The notes: generated by a model from the letters alone, not told the origin. Positions 26,725-35,515 are shown, numbered from the stretch's first letter. The stretch: 64,000 nt of DNA from an uncultured Coriobacteriales bacterium (GCA_934636245.1 CAKUAI010000002.1:186001-250000); one strand, 5' to 3'. A program made the numbers and translations.

Positions 26725-27399
26725 TTAGCCAACATAAACATCAATGAGATGTTGTACGGGAAGTCGAGAAAGGTGCCACTCATAATGAGTATCTTCTAAT
26801 GGTTGAGTGTATCGAGTTCTTATATTTACGCCATTGAATGAGATGGTGCTGGTGTTGCTGATGGTGTACGGAAGATGCAGATTGTAGGTTGTACCGGGCC
26901 GAATGTTGATGTTACGACCAGGGTTACCGCTATCGCGCATAGCCTTTTGCGTTGCTTGGAGCAGTTTGCCGTCAATGATGAGATAGTCATTGAGCCGCAT
27001 GGGCACAAGTTTCATGCCAAACACAAAGAGGGTGCCCTTTTCGTCATCTTCGCTTTGATTGTTGCGCAACGTTACATCCAGGTCGATGATTGAAGGAACG
27101 TCCAGGCCTTCGATGGGCTGTGACCCGTCATCGGCGTACTCGATGAACTCATTGTATGAGACAAGGCGTGATTCATTGAGCCGAATTGCATATCCCTTGG
27201 TGTATTCGTCGGATGTGCTGCAGAATGCCCCGTCAAGTTCGACCCACTCGCCTGCGCTATGCCGTACCCGTTCGGTCATGGGCAGCGCGGTGGCATTGAC
27301 ATACGCAATGCGAGTGCTGAGCGCGATAGTTGCAAGGGATGCGCCGCTTAAAGCTATAAATTTGCGCCGACTTATGCGGGGTCTTTGCGAAACCGCCAT
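26725..27399 (-). CDS. Exported protein with Tat-type signal, unknown function
   Basis: 224 residues. The N-terminus SRRKFIALSG followed by a hydrophobic stretch ending near residue 36 looks like a twin-arginine signal. The mature part is mostly beta-like (GEWVELDGAF, RPGTTYNLHLPYTI) with no cysteine-based or catalytic motif recognised. AAGGAGG lies 9 nt before ATG 27399. It is the last gene of the leftward ABC cluster, 14 nt after the ATPase gene, and may be a surface accessory or immunity protein for that exporter. No firm family name is offered. Confidence 0.75.
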   Translation of the reverse strand: MAVSQRPRISRRKFIALSGASLATIALSTRIAYVNATALPMTERVRHSAGEWVELDGAFCSTSDEYTKGYAIRLNESRLVSYNEFIEYADDGSQPIEGLDVPSIIDLDVTLRNNQSEDDEKGTLFVFGMKLVPMRLNDYLIIDGKLLQATQKAMRDSGNPGRNINIRPGTTYNLHLPYTISNTSTISFNGVNIRTRYTQPLEDTHYEWHLSRLPVQHLIDVYVG

Positions 27400-27413
27400 T
27401 GTGTCATGCCTCC

Positions 27414-28157
27414 TTACGATTTGACATGCACGGGTTCGGGAATCTCTTTCAAAGCCTCATGGTGGGTGATACGCCCTTCGGCCATGTACCAGATTTCGTG
27501 AGAAAGTTCACGAAGCACATCCGAATCATGACAGGTAAGCATGACCGTTGTGCCTTGTTTGATGGCTTGCTTGATAAGGGAAATAATCAGTTCTACACCG
27601 CTGTCATCAAGGGCGTTGGTTGGTTCGTCGAGAATGAGAACCTCTGGGTTTCCTAGAATGGCTCCGGCGATGCCGAGGCGCTGGCGCATGCCGAGCGAAT
27701 AAGCACGATATCGACGCCGATCATTGGGGTTAAGGCCAACAGATTCCAAGGCTGCGAGGATGGCATCTTTCGAGGGAAGGCCTCTGACATCGGCTAGTAT
27801 CTTGAGGTTCTCATATCCTGTGCAGTTATCGAGAAACGCAGGACCCTCAAGGAGCAGGCCAATGGTGGGCCACTTGCCGGGGTGGCATGCAACGCCTGAG
27901 GTCTTTTGACCCACGCAATCTGTGGCGTTGCTTGCTCTAGATAGTTTGCTTGTGTGAATCCAGGGATTGCAGCCGTTTACGGTGATGGTGCCTGAGGTTG
28001 GTCGAACGAGGCCAACCGCTGCTCGCATCAGCATGGTTTTCCCGCTACCGTTCGGGCCGCTGATTCCGGCAATGGTGCCCGGCGATATGCGCATTGACAC
28101 ATCGCATAGCACCTCGTGTCGATTGATTGTTTTGTTGAGGTGGTCGATGTTGATCAT
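27414..28157 (-). CDS. ABC transporter ATPase of the secreted-protein cluster
   Basis: A 247-residue ABC ATPase of the BcrA/LanF (drug and bacteriocin export or immunity) type. Walker A GPNGSGKT is near residue 35, the signature is the divergent YSLGMRQRL near 153, Walker B VLILDEPTNALDD near 175, and H-loop TCHDS. Between the first beta sheet and LLLEGPAFLDN there is an extra stretch of roughly 25 residues rich in Ser, Thr, Cys and Lys that such ATPases usually lack. ATG 28157 has AAAGGGG upstream and overlaps the permease stop (ATGA). Confidence 0.88.
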   Translation of the reverse strand: MINIDHLNKTINRHEVLCDVSMRISPGTIAGISGPNGSGKTMLMRAAVGLVRPTSGTITVNGCNPWIHTSKLSRASNATDCVGQKTSGVACHPGKWPTIGLLLEGPAFLDNCTGYENLKILADVRGLPSKDAILAALESVGLNPNDRRRYRAYSLGMRQRLGIAGAILGNPEVLILDEPTNALDDSGVELIISLIKQAIKQGTTVMLTCHDSDVLRELSHEIWYMAEGRITHHEALKEIPEPVHVKS

Positions 28158-28999
28158 AGGAACGACCCCTTTCTGCCCATGATGTCTCGGCGGGTAAAGA
28201 TGAGACCGCCTACAAGGCTGCATACTAGAATCAACGAGATAGACAAGACGGCGCCATTCGCTGGTATTAGGCCATCAGTGAGTGCGATATCAAGTCTTGC
28301 CGCCATAAGGTAGTCACCGAGAAGTAGGGGGCTTGTGTAGTAGGCGGATGCAAGCAACAGGGTTACTGTTGTTAAGAACCCGGCGGCTGAGTTGATTAGT
28401 AGGCTTATCGCGAGCTGAAGGATGACCAACGCGCTGATTGCGCAAGGTAGGAGTAGCACAAACCCCAGAAGGCTTCCGTTAACTGAGGTACTTCCAGCGC
28501 CATACATGTCGAGCATGCGGTTTATCTCGGGTGTTGGATTAAGTGAGAAGTCTCCGTCTGTCATGCAAGTCGCCATAGCACAAACCACCAGACTGATAAG
28601 GCATAGCCCTATACCTCCGGCTATCGCCCATAGACACTTGGAAAGCCACCATGTCCAACGGTTGCCTGTGACGGCGATGAGGCGCGCACCCATTCCATCG
28701 AGGTCATGTACGGGGTACACGAGCGTTGAGCATGCGAAGGCACATAAGAGCGTTAGCCACGCCATGGGAAAGGAAAACTGTTGACCCTCCACGTACTCGA
28801 ATTGTTCCATGCCGGCGAATAGAGCAAAGATAAAGTCGGCAAATCCTAGAGGGTTCGCATCGGGGTTGCTTGCCGTGACGCTTGCGTGGGACATAAAACA
28901 CTCGAAGGCGCTGATGACGACCACAAGGCCAAGGAGAGGGAGATATGAATGCAGACCATGGTGCATGTCTGTGGCGAAGAGACGCAGGAACAGCCTCAT
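28154..28999 (-). CDS. ABC-2 type permease subunit (second)
   Basis: 281 residues with about six transmembrane helices and a large extracytoplasmic loop after the first (about residues 38-75), the layout of ABC-2/BcrB-like permeases. No enzymatic motif. ATG 28999 overlaps the preceding permease stop by ATGA, and its own stop overlaps the ATPase start by ATGA, so permease, permease and ATPase are stoichiometrically coupled. It probably forms a heterodimeric membrane domain with the 28996-29859 product. Confidence 0.82.
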   Translation of the reverse strand: MRLFLRLFATDMHHGLHSYLPLLGLVVVISAFECFMSHASVTASNPDANPLGFADFIFALFAGMEQFEYVEGQQFSFPMAWLTLLCAFACSTLVYPVHDLDGMGARLIAVTGNRWTWWLSKCLWAIAGGIGLCLISLVVCAMATCMTDGDFSLNPTPEINRMLDMYGAGSTSVNGSLLGFVLLLPCAISALVILQLAISLLINSAAGFLTTVTLLLASAYYTSPLLLGDYLMAARLDIALTDGLIPANGAVLSISLILVCSLVGGLIFTRRDIMGRKGSFL

Positions 29000-29859
29000 A
29001 AGACATCGCGCTTTCGGGCGACAAGGGACAATGCTATTGAAATCAGCAGCATGAGTAAGACGCAAATAGCCATGGATCCCAACGTGTAGTTGTATGCATC
29101 GCCTGAAGAGCGCAGCAGGTCGATGAGGGTGATGCTGGGCCCGCTGAAATGAATGATCGCATACAGTTGCTCACTGCCATACTTCAGGGCAATGAGGGCC
29201 AGATAAGGGCCGACCATAAGAATGATGCGGTTGCGCAAGAAGAGGGACAACCCCAACACAAGCGTTGCCCATAGTCCCGCAAGAACAAAGTCGATGAGCA
29301 GGCGAACGACGACAAATGCCCAAGGGGCCTGATAGAACAGCTGGGATAGGGGAACTTGACTGTAGATGCCAAAGGCTGTCACATCGATGATACTGGGTGT
29401 GTATAGAGGCAGAAAACATGCGAGTATGACGAAATCGATGACGAGCGGTACTGCCACAATGAGGCCGCCTGCCACAAATGTAACAAGCGCCTTCGAAAGG
29501 TAATAACGGGGACGCGTGACAGTCACGTAGAGCTTTTGGGCGTATCCTGAAAGGAGTTCCGAGCGAAGCGACCACGAGTATGCGAGAGCGATGAGCATCG
29601 GTGCGATGAAAACAAACAGATTCGCCCAGAACTCGATGCGATCGACAGGAATCCAACGAGTATATGGTGAAAGTGCGAATGGCTGCTGATACGTGTATTC
29701 CATCATGCTAGCCCTGGCTGGTTCCTCCTGCAGATAGGAAGCGACCTCGCCCACCGCTGCCATGGTGGCACAAACGATTCCAATCGCGAGAACAACCCAG
29801 AAAGGCTTACATCGTAGGAGCTTTCTCCATTCAATTGCTACGAGGGCAGACAGATTCAT
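28996..29859 (-). CDS. ABC-2 type permease subunit (first)
   Basis: 287 residues. Starts NLSALVAIEWRKLLRCKPFWVV, where the EWxKLxR-type amphipathic entry precedes helix 1, typical of ABC-2 permeases (quoted in part: IEWRKLLRCKPFW). A long extracytoplasmic loop (about 50-90) and five further helices follow. GAGGTGA precedes ATG 29859; an alternative ATG at 29883 lies upstream of that SD. It sits 4 nt after the anchored-protein gene and overlaps the second permease. Confidence 0.82.
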   Translation of the reverse strand: MNLSALVAIEWRKLLRCKPFWVVLAIGIVCATMAAVGEVASYLQEEPARASMMEYTYQQPFALSPYTRWIPVDRIEFWANLFVFIAPMLIALAYSWSLRSELLSGYAQKLYVTVTRPRYYLSKALVTFVAGGLIVAVPLVIDFVILACFLPLYTPSIIDVTAFGIYSQVPLSQLFYQAPWAFVVVRLLIDFVLAGLWATLVLGLSLFLRNRIILMVGPYLALIALKYGSEQLYAIIHFSGPSITLIDLLRSSGDAYNYTLGSMAICVLLMLLISIALSLVARKRDVL

Positions 29860-29863
29860 GGGC

Positions 29864-30577
29864 TCACCTCGTTTTGTCTTCAATGTCTAGTTCGACGGTT
29901 ATGGGGGCGACGCCGTATATCCCAAGGCTGTTTCCAATACCAGCAGTTAGTGCGCCAAGGTCCTCATCTGCTCTAATCCAGAATCCGACTAGGTACGTGG
30001 CACTCGCTCCAGGGGTAAGAGTGTACTTGTTTATCTCCTTTGGACTGGCGTCTATGGGAGAGCCGGAGAAAGTAGCCAAGCAGTAATTCGCGCAGCTGAG
30101 CGAGACATCGCTCTCGATGAGAAATTCGTAAGGTGAGTCGTTGTTATTTGCCGCGTCCACATTGTGGATAGTGATTTCAAGCAAGAGAATCCTGCCCTCA
30201 GTGCTGCCTCCGGCAATGGCTCCAACGACATCATCGGGAGGTATGGCTTCGATTATATTGCCAAGTTCTTCGGCATTGGAGGCGTCCTGAAGAGAGCTGT
30301 AAAGTGTAGCGCGAGATACAGTGAACTCTTTAGTCCCGTTCGACCAAAGAGCGACTTGCTTTGTGTCCTCGGCGGTTAAAGATGTCGGTTGACCCATAGA
30401 AATCGTTTGAGCGGCGTTTTCAAAGGCTGCTTTTGCTGCATCTCGGGCCTGCTCTTCAAGTATCGCTGTATTGCGTTCCTGAGAAGCGGAATAGGCATAG
30501 AACAATCCTGCGCCGAGGACGCCGACTGTTATCAGAATAGAAAGCGCTATGCGTTCGCCCCGCTGAAGTGCACACAT
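29864..30577 (-). CDS. Membrane-anchored extracytoplasmic protein of the ABC cluster
   Basis: 237 residues. One N-terminal transmembrane helix at about 13-32 (ALSILITVGVLGAGLFYAY) anchors an extracytoplasmic domain. The region after the helix is alpha-helical and acidic (EEQARDAAKAAFENA); the rest is beta-rich with one Cys pair, SLSCANYCL. GGAGG lies 8 nt before ATG 30577. Family not recognised; position suggests an accessory or immunity factor working with the ABC permeases. Confidence 0.75.
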   Translation of the reverse strand: MCALQRGERIALSILITVGVLGAGLFYAYSASQERNTAILEEQARDAAKAAFENAAQTISMGQPTSLTAEDTKQVALWSNGTKEFTVSRATLYSSLQDASNAEELGNIIEAIPPDDVVGAIAGGSTEGRILLLEITIHNVDAANNNDSPYEFLIESDVSLSCANYCLATFSGSPIDASPKEINKYTLTPGASATYLVGFWIRADEDLGALTAGIGNSLGIYGVAPITVELDIEDKTR

Positions 30578-30610
30578 GTGGTCGGCCTCCTGAACGGATG
30601 TAGATGGATG

Positions 30611-30644
30611 AAAAACCGGCACGACGGTTTGTCGCCGTGCCGGT
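30611..30644 (-). terminator. Hairpin with T-run after the secreted-protein gene
   Basis: ACCGGCACG pairs with CGTGCCGGT, read on the minus strand with a TTTTT run, 9 nt after the stop of the 153-residue secreted protein and before the anchored-protein gene. It probably acts as a partial terminator that keeps the secreted protein at higher levels than the transporter. Confidence 0.8.
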
Positions 30645-30652
30645 ACAGCCAT

Positions 30653-31114
30653 TTAGTTCAGGTCGGTATAGGAACCCCAACAGTCGGGGCTCCAGTAACC
30701 AGTGAGCACGCCACCCTGAGAGGTTTTGTAAGCGGTTACACGAACATACGTGTAACCCTTTTCGGTCACAGTATTGTGCAGCTCGTATTCGTCTGCATGG
30801 CTGAGATATGCGCGCGTGCCGTCGGTGCAGTTCTGGTAATTGACTTTGTCGTTGCTTCCATCGGCATAGAGGAAGCACCAGTCGACGGTTCCCATACTTT
30901 CGACATCCACGTAGGTCGCTTTGGTGGTTTCCTTTGCATACCAGGGAGTTCCGTACGTTGATCCGACGCTGATGTTCAGATACAAATCCTTGTTGTTGTA
31001 GTCGCAGGTTGCAATGTCGTCCGCCATGGCCGGTGCTGCCATGGTGCCCAAACCACAGGCGAACAGGATTCCGATAAACCCGGCTGCCAGCCTCTTACTA
31101 AGTCGGCGCTCCAT
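30653..31114 (-). CDS. Small secreted four-cysteine protein (DUF2712-like pattern)
   Basis: 153 residues with a classical signal peptide (basic MERRLSKR, hydrophobic core, cleavage after AMA near residue 31). The mature protein is about 122 residues, rich in Tyr, Trp and Thr, with four cysteines that could form two disulfides. The end, GYTYVRVTAY...VLTGYWSPDCWG, recalls small secreted DUF2712-type proteins found beside peptide-export ABC genes in Gram-positives; that is recollection, not a search result. GGAGGAAGGA precedes ATG 31114. First gene of the leftward ABC unit and probable substrate of the system. Confidence 0.8.
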   Translation of the reverse strand: MERRLSKRLAAGFIGILFACGLGTMAAPAMADDIATCDYNNKDLYLNISVGSTYGTPWYAKETTKATYVDVESMGTVDWCFLYADGSNDKVNYQNCTDGTRAYLSHADEYELHNTVTEKGYTYVRVTAYKTSQGGVLTGYWSPDCWGSYTDLN

Positions 31115-31284
31115 GCGAGTCCTTCCTCCTAGAGTCTTTTTTCACTTGGCCAAGTGTGGGCATGTGCTCGTGCATGCCCAGGACAAAAGATAGTGTTGTG
31201 GCTGTTTTTTGTCTGTAGTCAGGGTGTTCTCAGTTTGCCACAATGGCTCTACCAGGAGAAATGATCAAAGAGGCACTGGCTATT
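31115..31284 (-). promoter_or_regulatory. Leader and operator region of the secreted-protein/ABC unit
   Basis: Contains the perfect 14 bp palindrome CACTTGGCCAAGTG (31143-31156) and the hairpin GGGCATG / CATGCCC (31158-31164/31173-31179), both within 66 bp of the secreted-protein start. The palindrome is a plausible site for the adjacent LuxR-type regulator. No clear -35/-10 pair was found. Confidence 0.5.
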
Positions 31285-33678
31285 CTATCGAATAGCTTTT
31301 TGGAGCAACCCAATGAGTCCGTCTGTGTCGAGCACTCCGAGGATAGAGAGGACTTCATGTCGTGATGTATGGACGGCTGTTCTTGATAAGTTGAGCTCTG
31401 CGCCTATCTCGCCGAGCGAAGCGCCTTGTGTTGTTCGCAATGCAATGCGGACTTGTCGAGGGGTGAGACCCTTGCTTATAAGAAAACCCTCCATACGCTG
31501 AAGATCGTCAGGGGTGACTTCTCGGGGAAATTCCCTACGGTGCTTTAGATATGCCATGGCCTTCCAGCATTCAATGAGAATCACAAACGTGATGACGCAG
31601 CTGAAAATGATGACAATTGTTGAGTAAGTGTTGCTAGATAGCCGAGGGGTCGTAATGGTTCCTAGCCACAACTTGGCACCAAGGGGGACGAGGGCCGTAA
31701 TAATGCCGAGCATAGCCAACATGGGTAACGTTACAGGTGCGATTGCATGCCGTCGAAAAGTCACCGATAGCTCTTCGGTGGGGCTGTCTTCAATGAAAAT
31801 GATTAATGTAGTTGTCAGCAAGAGGAGGGCGCTTATTGGGTTGGTTAAGAAGCCAAACATGGCTATGGCGAGCACGGCGAGGCCAATGGATAGACATTTT
31901 GATTCTGCCTGGCTCGCTATTGCAGATAATGTTACCCCAAGTAGAAGAAGGGCCGGAATGACGACCCAAGACAGGGGCTCCATACTGAGGAATGTTAGCC
32001 ATGATAGCGTCCAGGACCATCCCAATGCGAATGCAAAGCACGAGGTATGAGGTGCTGCCGCTTGATGCTTGAACTGCGCAAGCCCGGTTGCTGCAGAAGC
32101 GGCCGTGCATAGCATGAGAGCACCGCATCCCCACTGTACGGGTAGATTGCATGCGCGGAGGGCAAGTGAGCACGCACAGAGTAAGACTGTCATGCAAGTT
32201 AGGATGATACGGATGGCTGCGGTTTCCATGCGCTTGGAATGACCTCCTGCGGGGTCGGCCTTTATCAGCCGAGTCCCCATCAGCCCAAGTAATGCGCCGC
32301 CGACAGTGGCGAGAATCTCTCCACCTGTCATACATTCTCCTGTTATTGGAAGAAAGACGGCAGCGAGGGATGCCATGGATATGGTTTTGGCAACGATCTT
32401 TATGTGAGCGTCTCGCTTGCTCTCGATGGTTGCATGACTGCTTTCAGCATGGGTTGGCCCATGATCATTTACCAGCTTCTTGAACTCGCTCACGGAGGAA
32501 AAGCCGAGTTTTTTGCATGCCCTGCGGCCATACTCGCGTACGGATGACGCTTGAATGCCGAGTATCGTTGCAGTCTGCGACGATGAAAACCCCATGAGGT
32601 GGCCTGCAACGGCGTTGGCCTCCCGATTGGTAAGACCATATTGAAGCAAAGCGTCGGTATAAGGGTCGGAGACGCTTGTCGGTTTAGATGCCGAGTCGCT
32701 TTGTTCGCGTAGGTTGTCAGAGGCTGCCAGTTCGCGTGGCGCCCCCTGCTTGTTGGCGCGATTGATGACGACGGGTAGAACGGCAATCAAGACGACCTGT
32801 ATCCCCGCAAAGAAGAGCATCTCACCTTGAGAAACAATGTGTAGTCCTGGAAAGGCAACGACAAGAATGGAACCGGTGACTATCCCGATGAGAAGCGCGG
32901 CGAAAGGCGGGTGTGGCAGGCGTGCGCATTGTGGTGAAGCAATGCAATCGATGTAAGCGGGGCACTTTGAGATATAGAGTGCGCACGCGCAAATCAAGAT
33001 TTGCTCTAGGAGCGGGACGAGTGCCAAGGGCGCAACCGTTTCCCAAGTTAAACTTGACAGGGGCGCATCCGATGTTGCAGGTGCCAGGGGGAATGAACCA
33101 TGAGGGAGCCAGGCTGTCCAGGCGATGGGCTGCAGGAGCCCGATTCCTATGAGCAAGATGGTCTTGATGGTGGAGTAACGAGCGGAGCGTCTTTGTTGTG
33201 CTTGGTTCCCGCTGCTGCGATTTGACGGTGCGGCTGTTTGTGGTACCGTCGACTGCACATATATGCCGTAGGACAACCCCGCAACCAATGAGAGAGGTAG
33301 CGAAAGGGTTGACGAGAACGTATATAAGGCCTGAGGTACAAGAAAACCTTTGTCTGTGGCCAAGCTGACAGCTGATTCAAGATTGCCCCCTGCACCCATG
33401 AGGAACAGGTCAAGCCATTCGGGAATGACGAGTGAAACGGTGGTGAAGACACCGACAGCGATTGATGTGTGCGTCACTATATTGTTGCGGCCAACGGGAA
33501 TTAGGCGTGTGGTGAGCCACATGCCAGCAAGCATGGCCGCTGCTATCAAGGGATACATGAGTGAGAATGAGGCGCTTCCGCCAAGCGGTCTCATTCCAAT
33601 CACATAGGGTGAACCCAACAAAAATGCTGCCCAGAGTGTGGGTTCAACTAAAGTGCGATTTTTTGATAGCAGCGACAT
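31285..33678 (-). CDS. Membrane regulator with two transmembrane blocks and two LuxR-type HTH domains
   Basis: 797 residues in the order membrane block (about 13-305), LuxR HTH (about 342-405, GLTNREANAVAGHL...TILGIQASSVREYGRRA), second membrane block (about 428-710), second LuxR HTH (about 726-793, GLTPRQVRIALRTT...ELNLSRTAVHTSRHEV). Coriobacteria have many regulators with one membrane block and one C-terminal HTH; here two are fused head to tail. AAAGGAGGGCC precedes ATG 33678. It lies upstream of the secreted-protein/ABC genes and probably controls them. The second HTH is the more divergent. Confidence 0.85.
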   Translation of the reverse strand: MSLLSKNRTLVEPTLWAAFLLGSPYVIGMRPLGGSASFSLMYPLIAAAMLAGMWLTTRLIPVGRNNIVTHTSIAVGVFTTVSLVIPEWLDLFLMGAGGNLESAVSLATDKGFLVPQALYTFSSTLSLPLSLVAGLSYGIYVQSTVPQTAAPSNRSSGNQAQQRRSARYSTIKTILLIGIGLLQPIAWTAWLPHGSFPLAPATSDAPLSSLTWETVAPLALVPLLEQILICACALYISKCPAYIDCIASPQCARLPHPPFAALLIGIVTGSILVVAFPGLHIVSQGEMLFFAGIQVVLIAVLPVVINRANKQGAPRELAASDNLREQSDSASKPTSVSDPYTDALLQYGLTNREANAVAGHLMGFSSSQTATILGIQASSVREYGRRACKKLGFSSVSEFKKLVNDHGPTHAESSHATIESKRDAHIKIVAKTISMASLAAVFLPITGECMTGGEILATVGGALLGLMGTRLIKADPAGGHSKRMETAAIRIILTCMTVLLCACSLALRACNLPVQWGCGALMLCTAASAATGLAQFKHQAAAPHTSCFAFALGWSWTLSWLTFLSMEPLSWVVIPALLLLGVTLSAIASQAESKCLSIGLAVLAIAMFGFLTNPISALLLLTTTLIIFIEDSPTEELSVTFRRHAIAPVTLPMLAMLGIITALVPLGAKLWLGTITTPRLSSNTYSTIVIIFSCVITFVILIECWKAMAYLKHRREFPREVTPDDLQRMEGFLISKGLTPRQVRIALRTTQGASLGEIGAELNLSRTAVHTSRHEVLSILGVLDTDGLIGLLQKAIR

Positions 33679-33692
33679 GGCCCTCCTTTGTT

Positions 33693-34454
33693 CTAGCGTT
33701 TCTTCCAGCCCACGCACTCGGCCTGAATGCGCAGCAGCTCCTGCAGGCCGGGTTCGGCCAGGTCGAGCATGGCGTTGAGGCGCTCACGGCTGAAGGGGGT
33801 GCGCTCGCCGGTGCCCTGGATCTCGATGAACTCGTGACGGCCGGTGTAGGCCAGGTTCATGTCGATCTCTGCCTGGGAGTCCTCGGAATAGTCGAGGTCG
33901 AGAAGGAGACGTCCCCCCACCATGCCCACCGACAGGGCCACGACCTGGTCGATCAGCGGGATGCGCGAGATCTTCTTGGCGTCCACCATGGCGGCGAAGG
34001 CGTCGTAGAGGGCCACCCAGGCGCCGGTCACGGCGGCGGTGCGCGTGCCGCCGTCGGCGTTGATGACGTCGCAGTCCACGGTCACGGTGTACTCGCCCAG
34101 GGCCTTCATGTCGCACACGGTGCGCAGGCTGCGGCCGATGAGGCGCTCGATTTCCATGGAGCGGCCCTTGCGTGCGGAGGTCTCGCGACGCGAGCGCGTG
34201 GTGGTGGAGCAGGGGAGCATCGCGTACTCGGCGCTCACCCAGCCCGCATGGGCATCCCTGCGCCACTTGGGCACGCCTTCCTCGACGGTGGCGCAGCAGA
34301 TGAGCTTCGTGGCGCCGAACTCCACCTGGCACGAGCCCGATGCGTGGGGCATCACGGCGCGCGTGAGGGTGACGGGGCGGATGCCGCCGTCGGGGCGGCC
34401 GTAACTGCGCTCGGCGGGGGCGGCGGGCGTGGGATCCTTGAACATAACGGGCAT
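33693..34454 (-). CDS. rph: Ribonuclease PH
   Basis: Phosphorolytic 3' trimming of tRNA precursors. The 253-residue protein has RPDGGIRPVTL near residue 20, the phosphate-binding segment TRSRRETSARKGRSMEIERL around 86-105 (quoted in parts: TRSRRETSARKG, MEIERLIGRSLR), and DCDVINADGGTRTAAVTGA near 127. Start ATG 34454; GGAACAC lies 11 nt upstream, and an internal ATG at 34445 is possible. It is downstream of murI in the same direction, a frequent pairing. Confidence 0.94.
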   Translation of the reverse strand: MPVMFKDPTPAAPAERSYGRPDGGIRPVTLTRAVMPHASGSCQVEFGATKLICCATVEEGVPKWRRDAHAGWVSAEYAMLPCSTTTRSRRETSARKGRSMEIERLIGRSLRTVCDMKALGEYTVTVDCDVINADGGTRTAAVTGAWVALYDAFAAMVDAKKISRIPLIDQVVALSVGMVGGRLLLDLDYSEDSQAEIDMNLAYTGRHEFIEIQGTGERTPFSRERLNAMLDLAEPGLQELLRIQAECVGWKKR

Positions 34455-34528
34455 CAGTCTTGTGTTCCTTTCTCTGTGAGAGCAACGGGTGCGGGGATTG
34501 ACCCCGACGAGGGTGCGGGCGGCTTGAC

Positions 34529-35515
34529 TTACGGTTCGTGCACGAGGTCTTCGAGCTCGGAGATGTCGATGTGCTCGATGCTGGTCAGGCCGCCGCCGAA
34601 GATGAACTTGCCTGCTGCGGCAAACGCGGTGATGTCGTCGCTCGTGGTGGCGAAGCGATGGCGCACGGTGGCCTCGGGCCCCATCAGCTGGTTGCGCCTG
34701 GCCAGGGTCTCGGCCACCTCGCGCGCCGTCTCCTCGGCGGAGCTCACAATGTTGAGGTCGCGGCCGAACGCCTCATGGATGGTGGGCGCCAGCAGCGGGA
34801 AGTGCGTGCAGCCCAGCACGAGGGTGTCGATGTCGGAGCGCAGAAGCGGGCCCAGCCCCGCGCGCACGGTACCCAGGGCGTCAGGCGTGAGGAAGACGTC
34901 GCGGTCTTCCAGCCAGTCCTGATGCAGGTGGTACCCGGTGGCGAGCTCCTTCTCCACAAGGGGCACGAAGCTGGGGGTTGCCAGGGAGTACACGTTGACG
35001 CCGGCGTCGAGCTGGTGGATGGCGCGTGCGTAAGCGTCGCTTTCAATGGTGAGGGGTGTGGCGATGACACCGATCTGCCCGGTGACGCTGGCCTGGATGG
35101 CCGCCCGCGCCCCGGGTCCGATGACGCCGATCACGGGCACGCCGAACGTGCGCTGCGCCAGGGGCAGGGCCGCGGCGGTGGCCGTGTTGCAGGCGATGAC
35201 CATGAGCTTCACGTTTTGGGCGGTGAGCCAGGCGCCGATCTGGCGCACGAAGGAGCGAATCTCCTTGGCTGGGCGCACGCCGTAGGGGCAGCGCTTTGTG
35301 TCGCCCACGTAGAGGATGGACTCGTGAGGCAGCAGCGTCTTGATGGCGCGTGCGACGGTGAGGCCGCCCATGCCCGAGTCGAAGATGCCGATGGGCGCGT
35401 CTTTGGCTGTGCCGCCCGTGTGGCTGCGACCAGCCGCGATGTGCAGGGAGTCCGTGATGCACCGCCTTTCTGAGGAGATGCCCGCACGCAATGGCGGGCG
35501 ACTGCAACGTTTCAT
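34529..35515 (-). CDS. murI: Glutamate racemase
   Basis: Supplies D-glutamate for peptidoglycan. The core begins at PIGIFDSGMGGLTVARA and carries both catalytic cysteines, ACNTATAAALP and LGCTHFPLL. The start is a puzzle: no ATG, GTG or TTG in frame lies close to the core. ATG 35515 gives 328 residues with a 40-residue non-homologous leader and no SD; the only good SD (AGAAAGGCGG) sits 6 nt before an in-frame ATC at 35458, which would give the usual length. The coordinate given is the longest reasonable one. Confidence 0.88.
   Translation of the reverse strand: MKRCSRPPLRAGISSERRCITDSLHIAAGRSHTGGTAKDAPIGIFDSGMGGLTVARAIKTLLPHESILYVGDTKRCPYGVRPAKEIRSFVRQIGAWLTAQNVKLMVIACNTATAAALPLAQRTFGVPVIGVIGPGARAAIQASVTGQIGVIATPLTIESDAYARAIHQLDAGVNVYSLATPSFVPLVEKELATGYHLHQDWLEDRDVFLTPDALGTVRAGLGPLLRSDIDTLVLGCTHFPLLAPTIHEAFGRDLNIVSSAEETAREVAETLARRNQLMGPEATVRHRFATTSDDITAFAAAGKFIFGGGLTSIEHIDISELEDLVHEP

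Noticed and set aside
30653..31114. Lactococcin 972-type bacteriocin
   Set aside because: The protein is too large and lacks the GTW-type start and spacing of that family; it is kept as an unclassified secreted protein.
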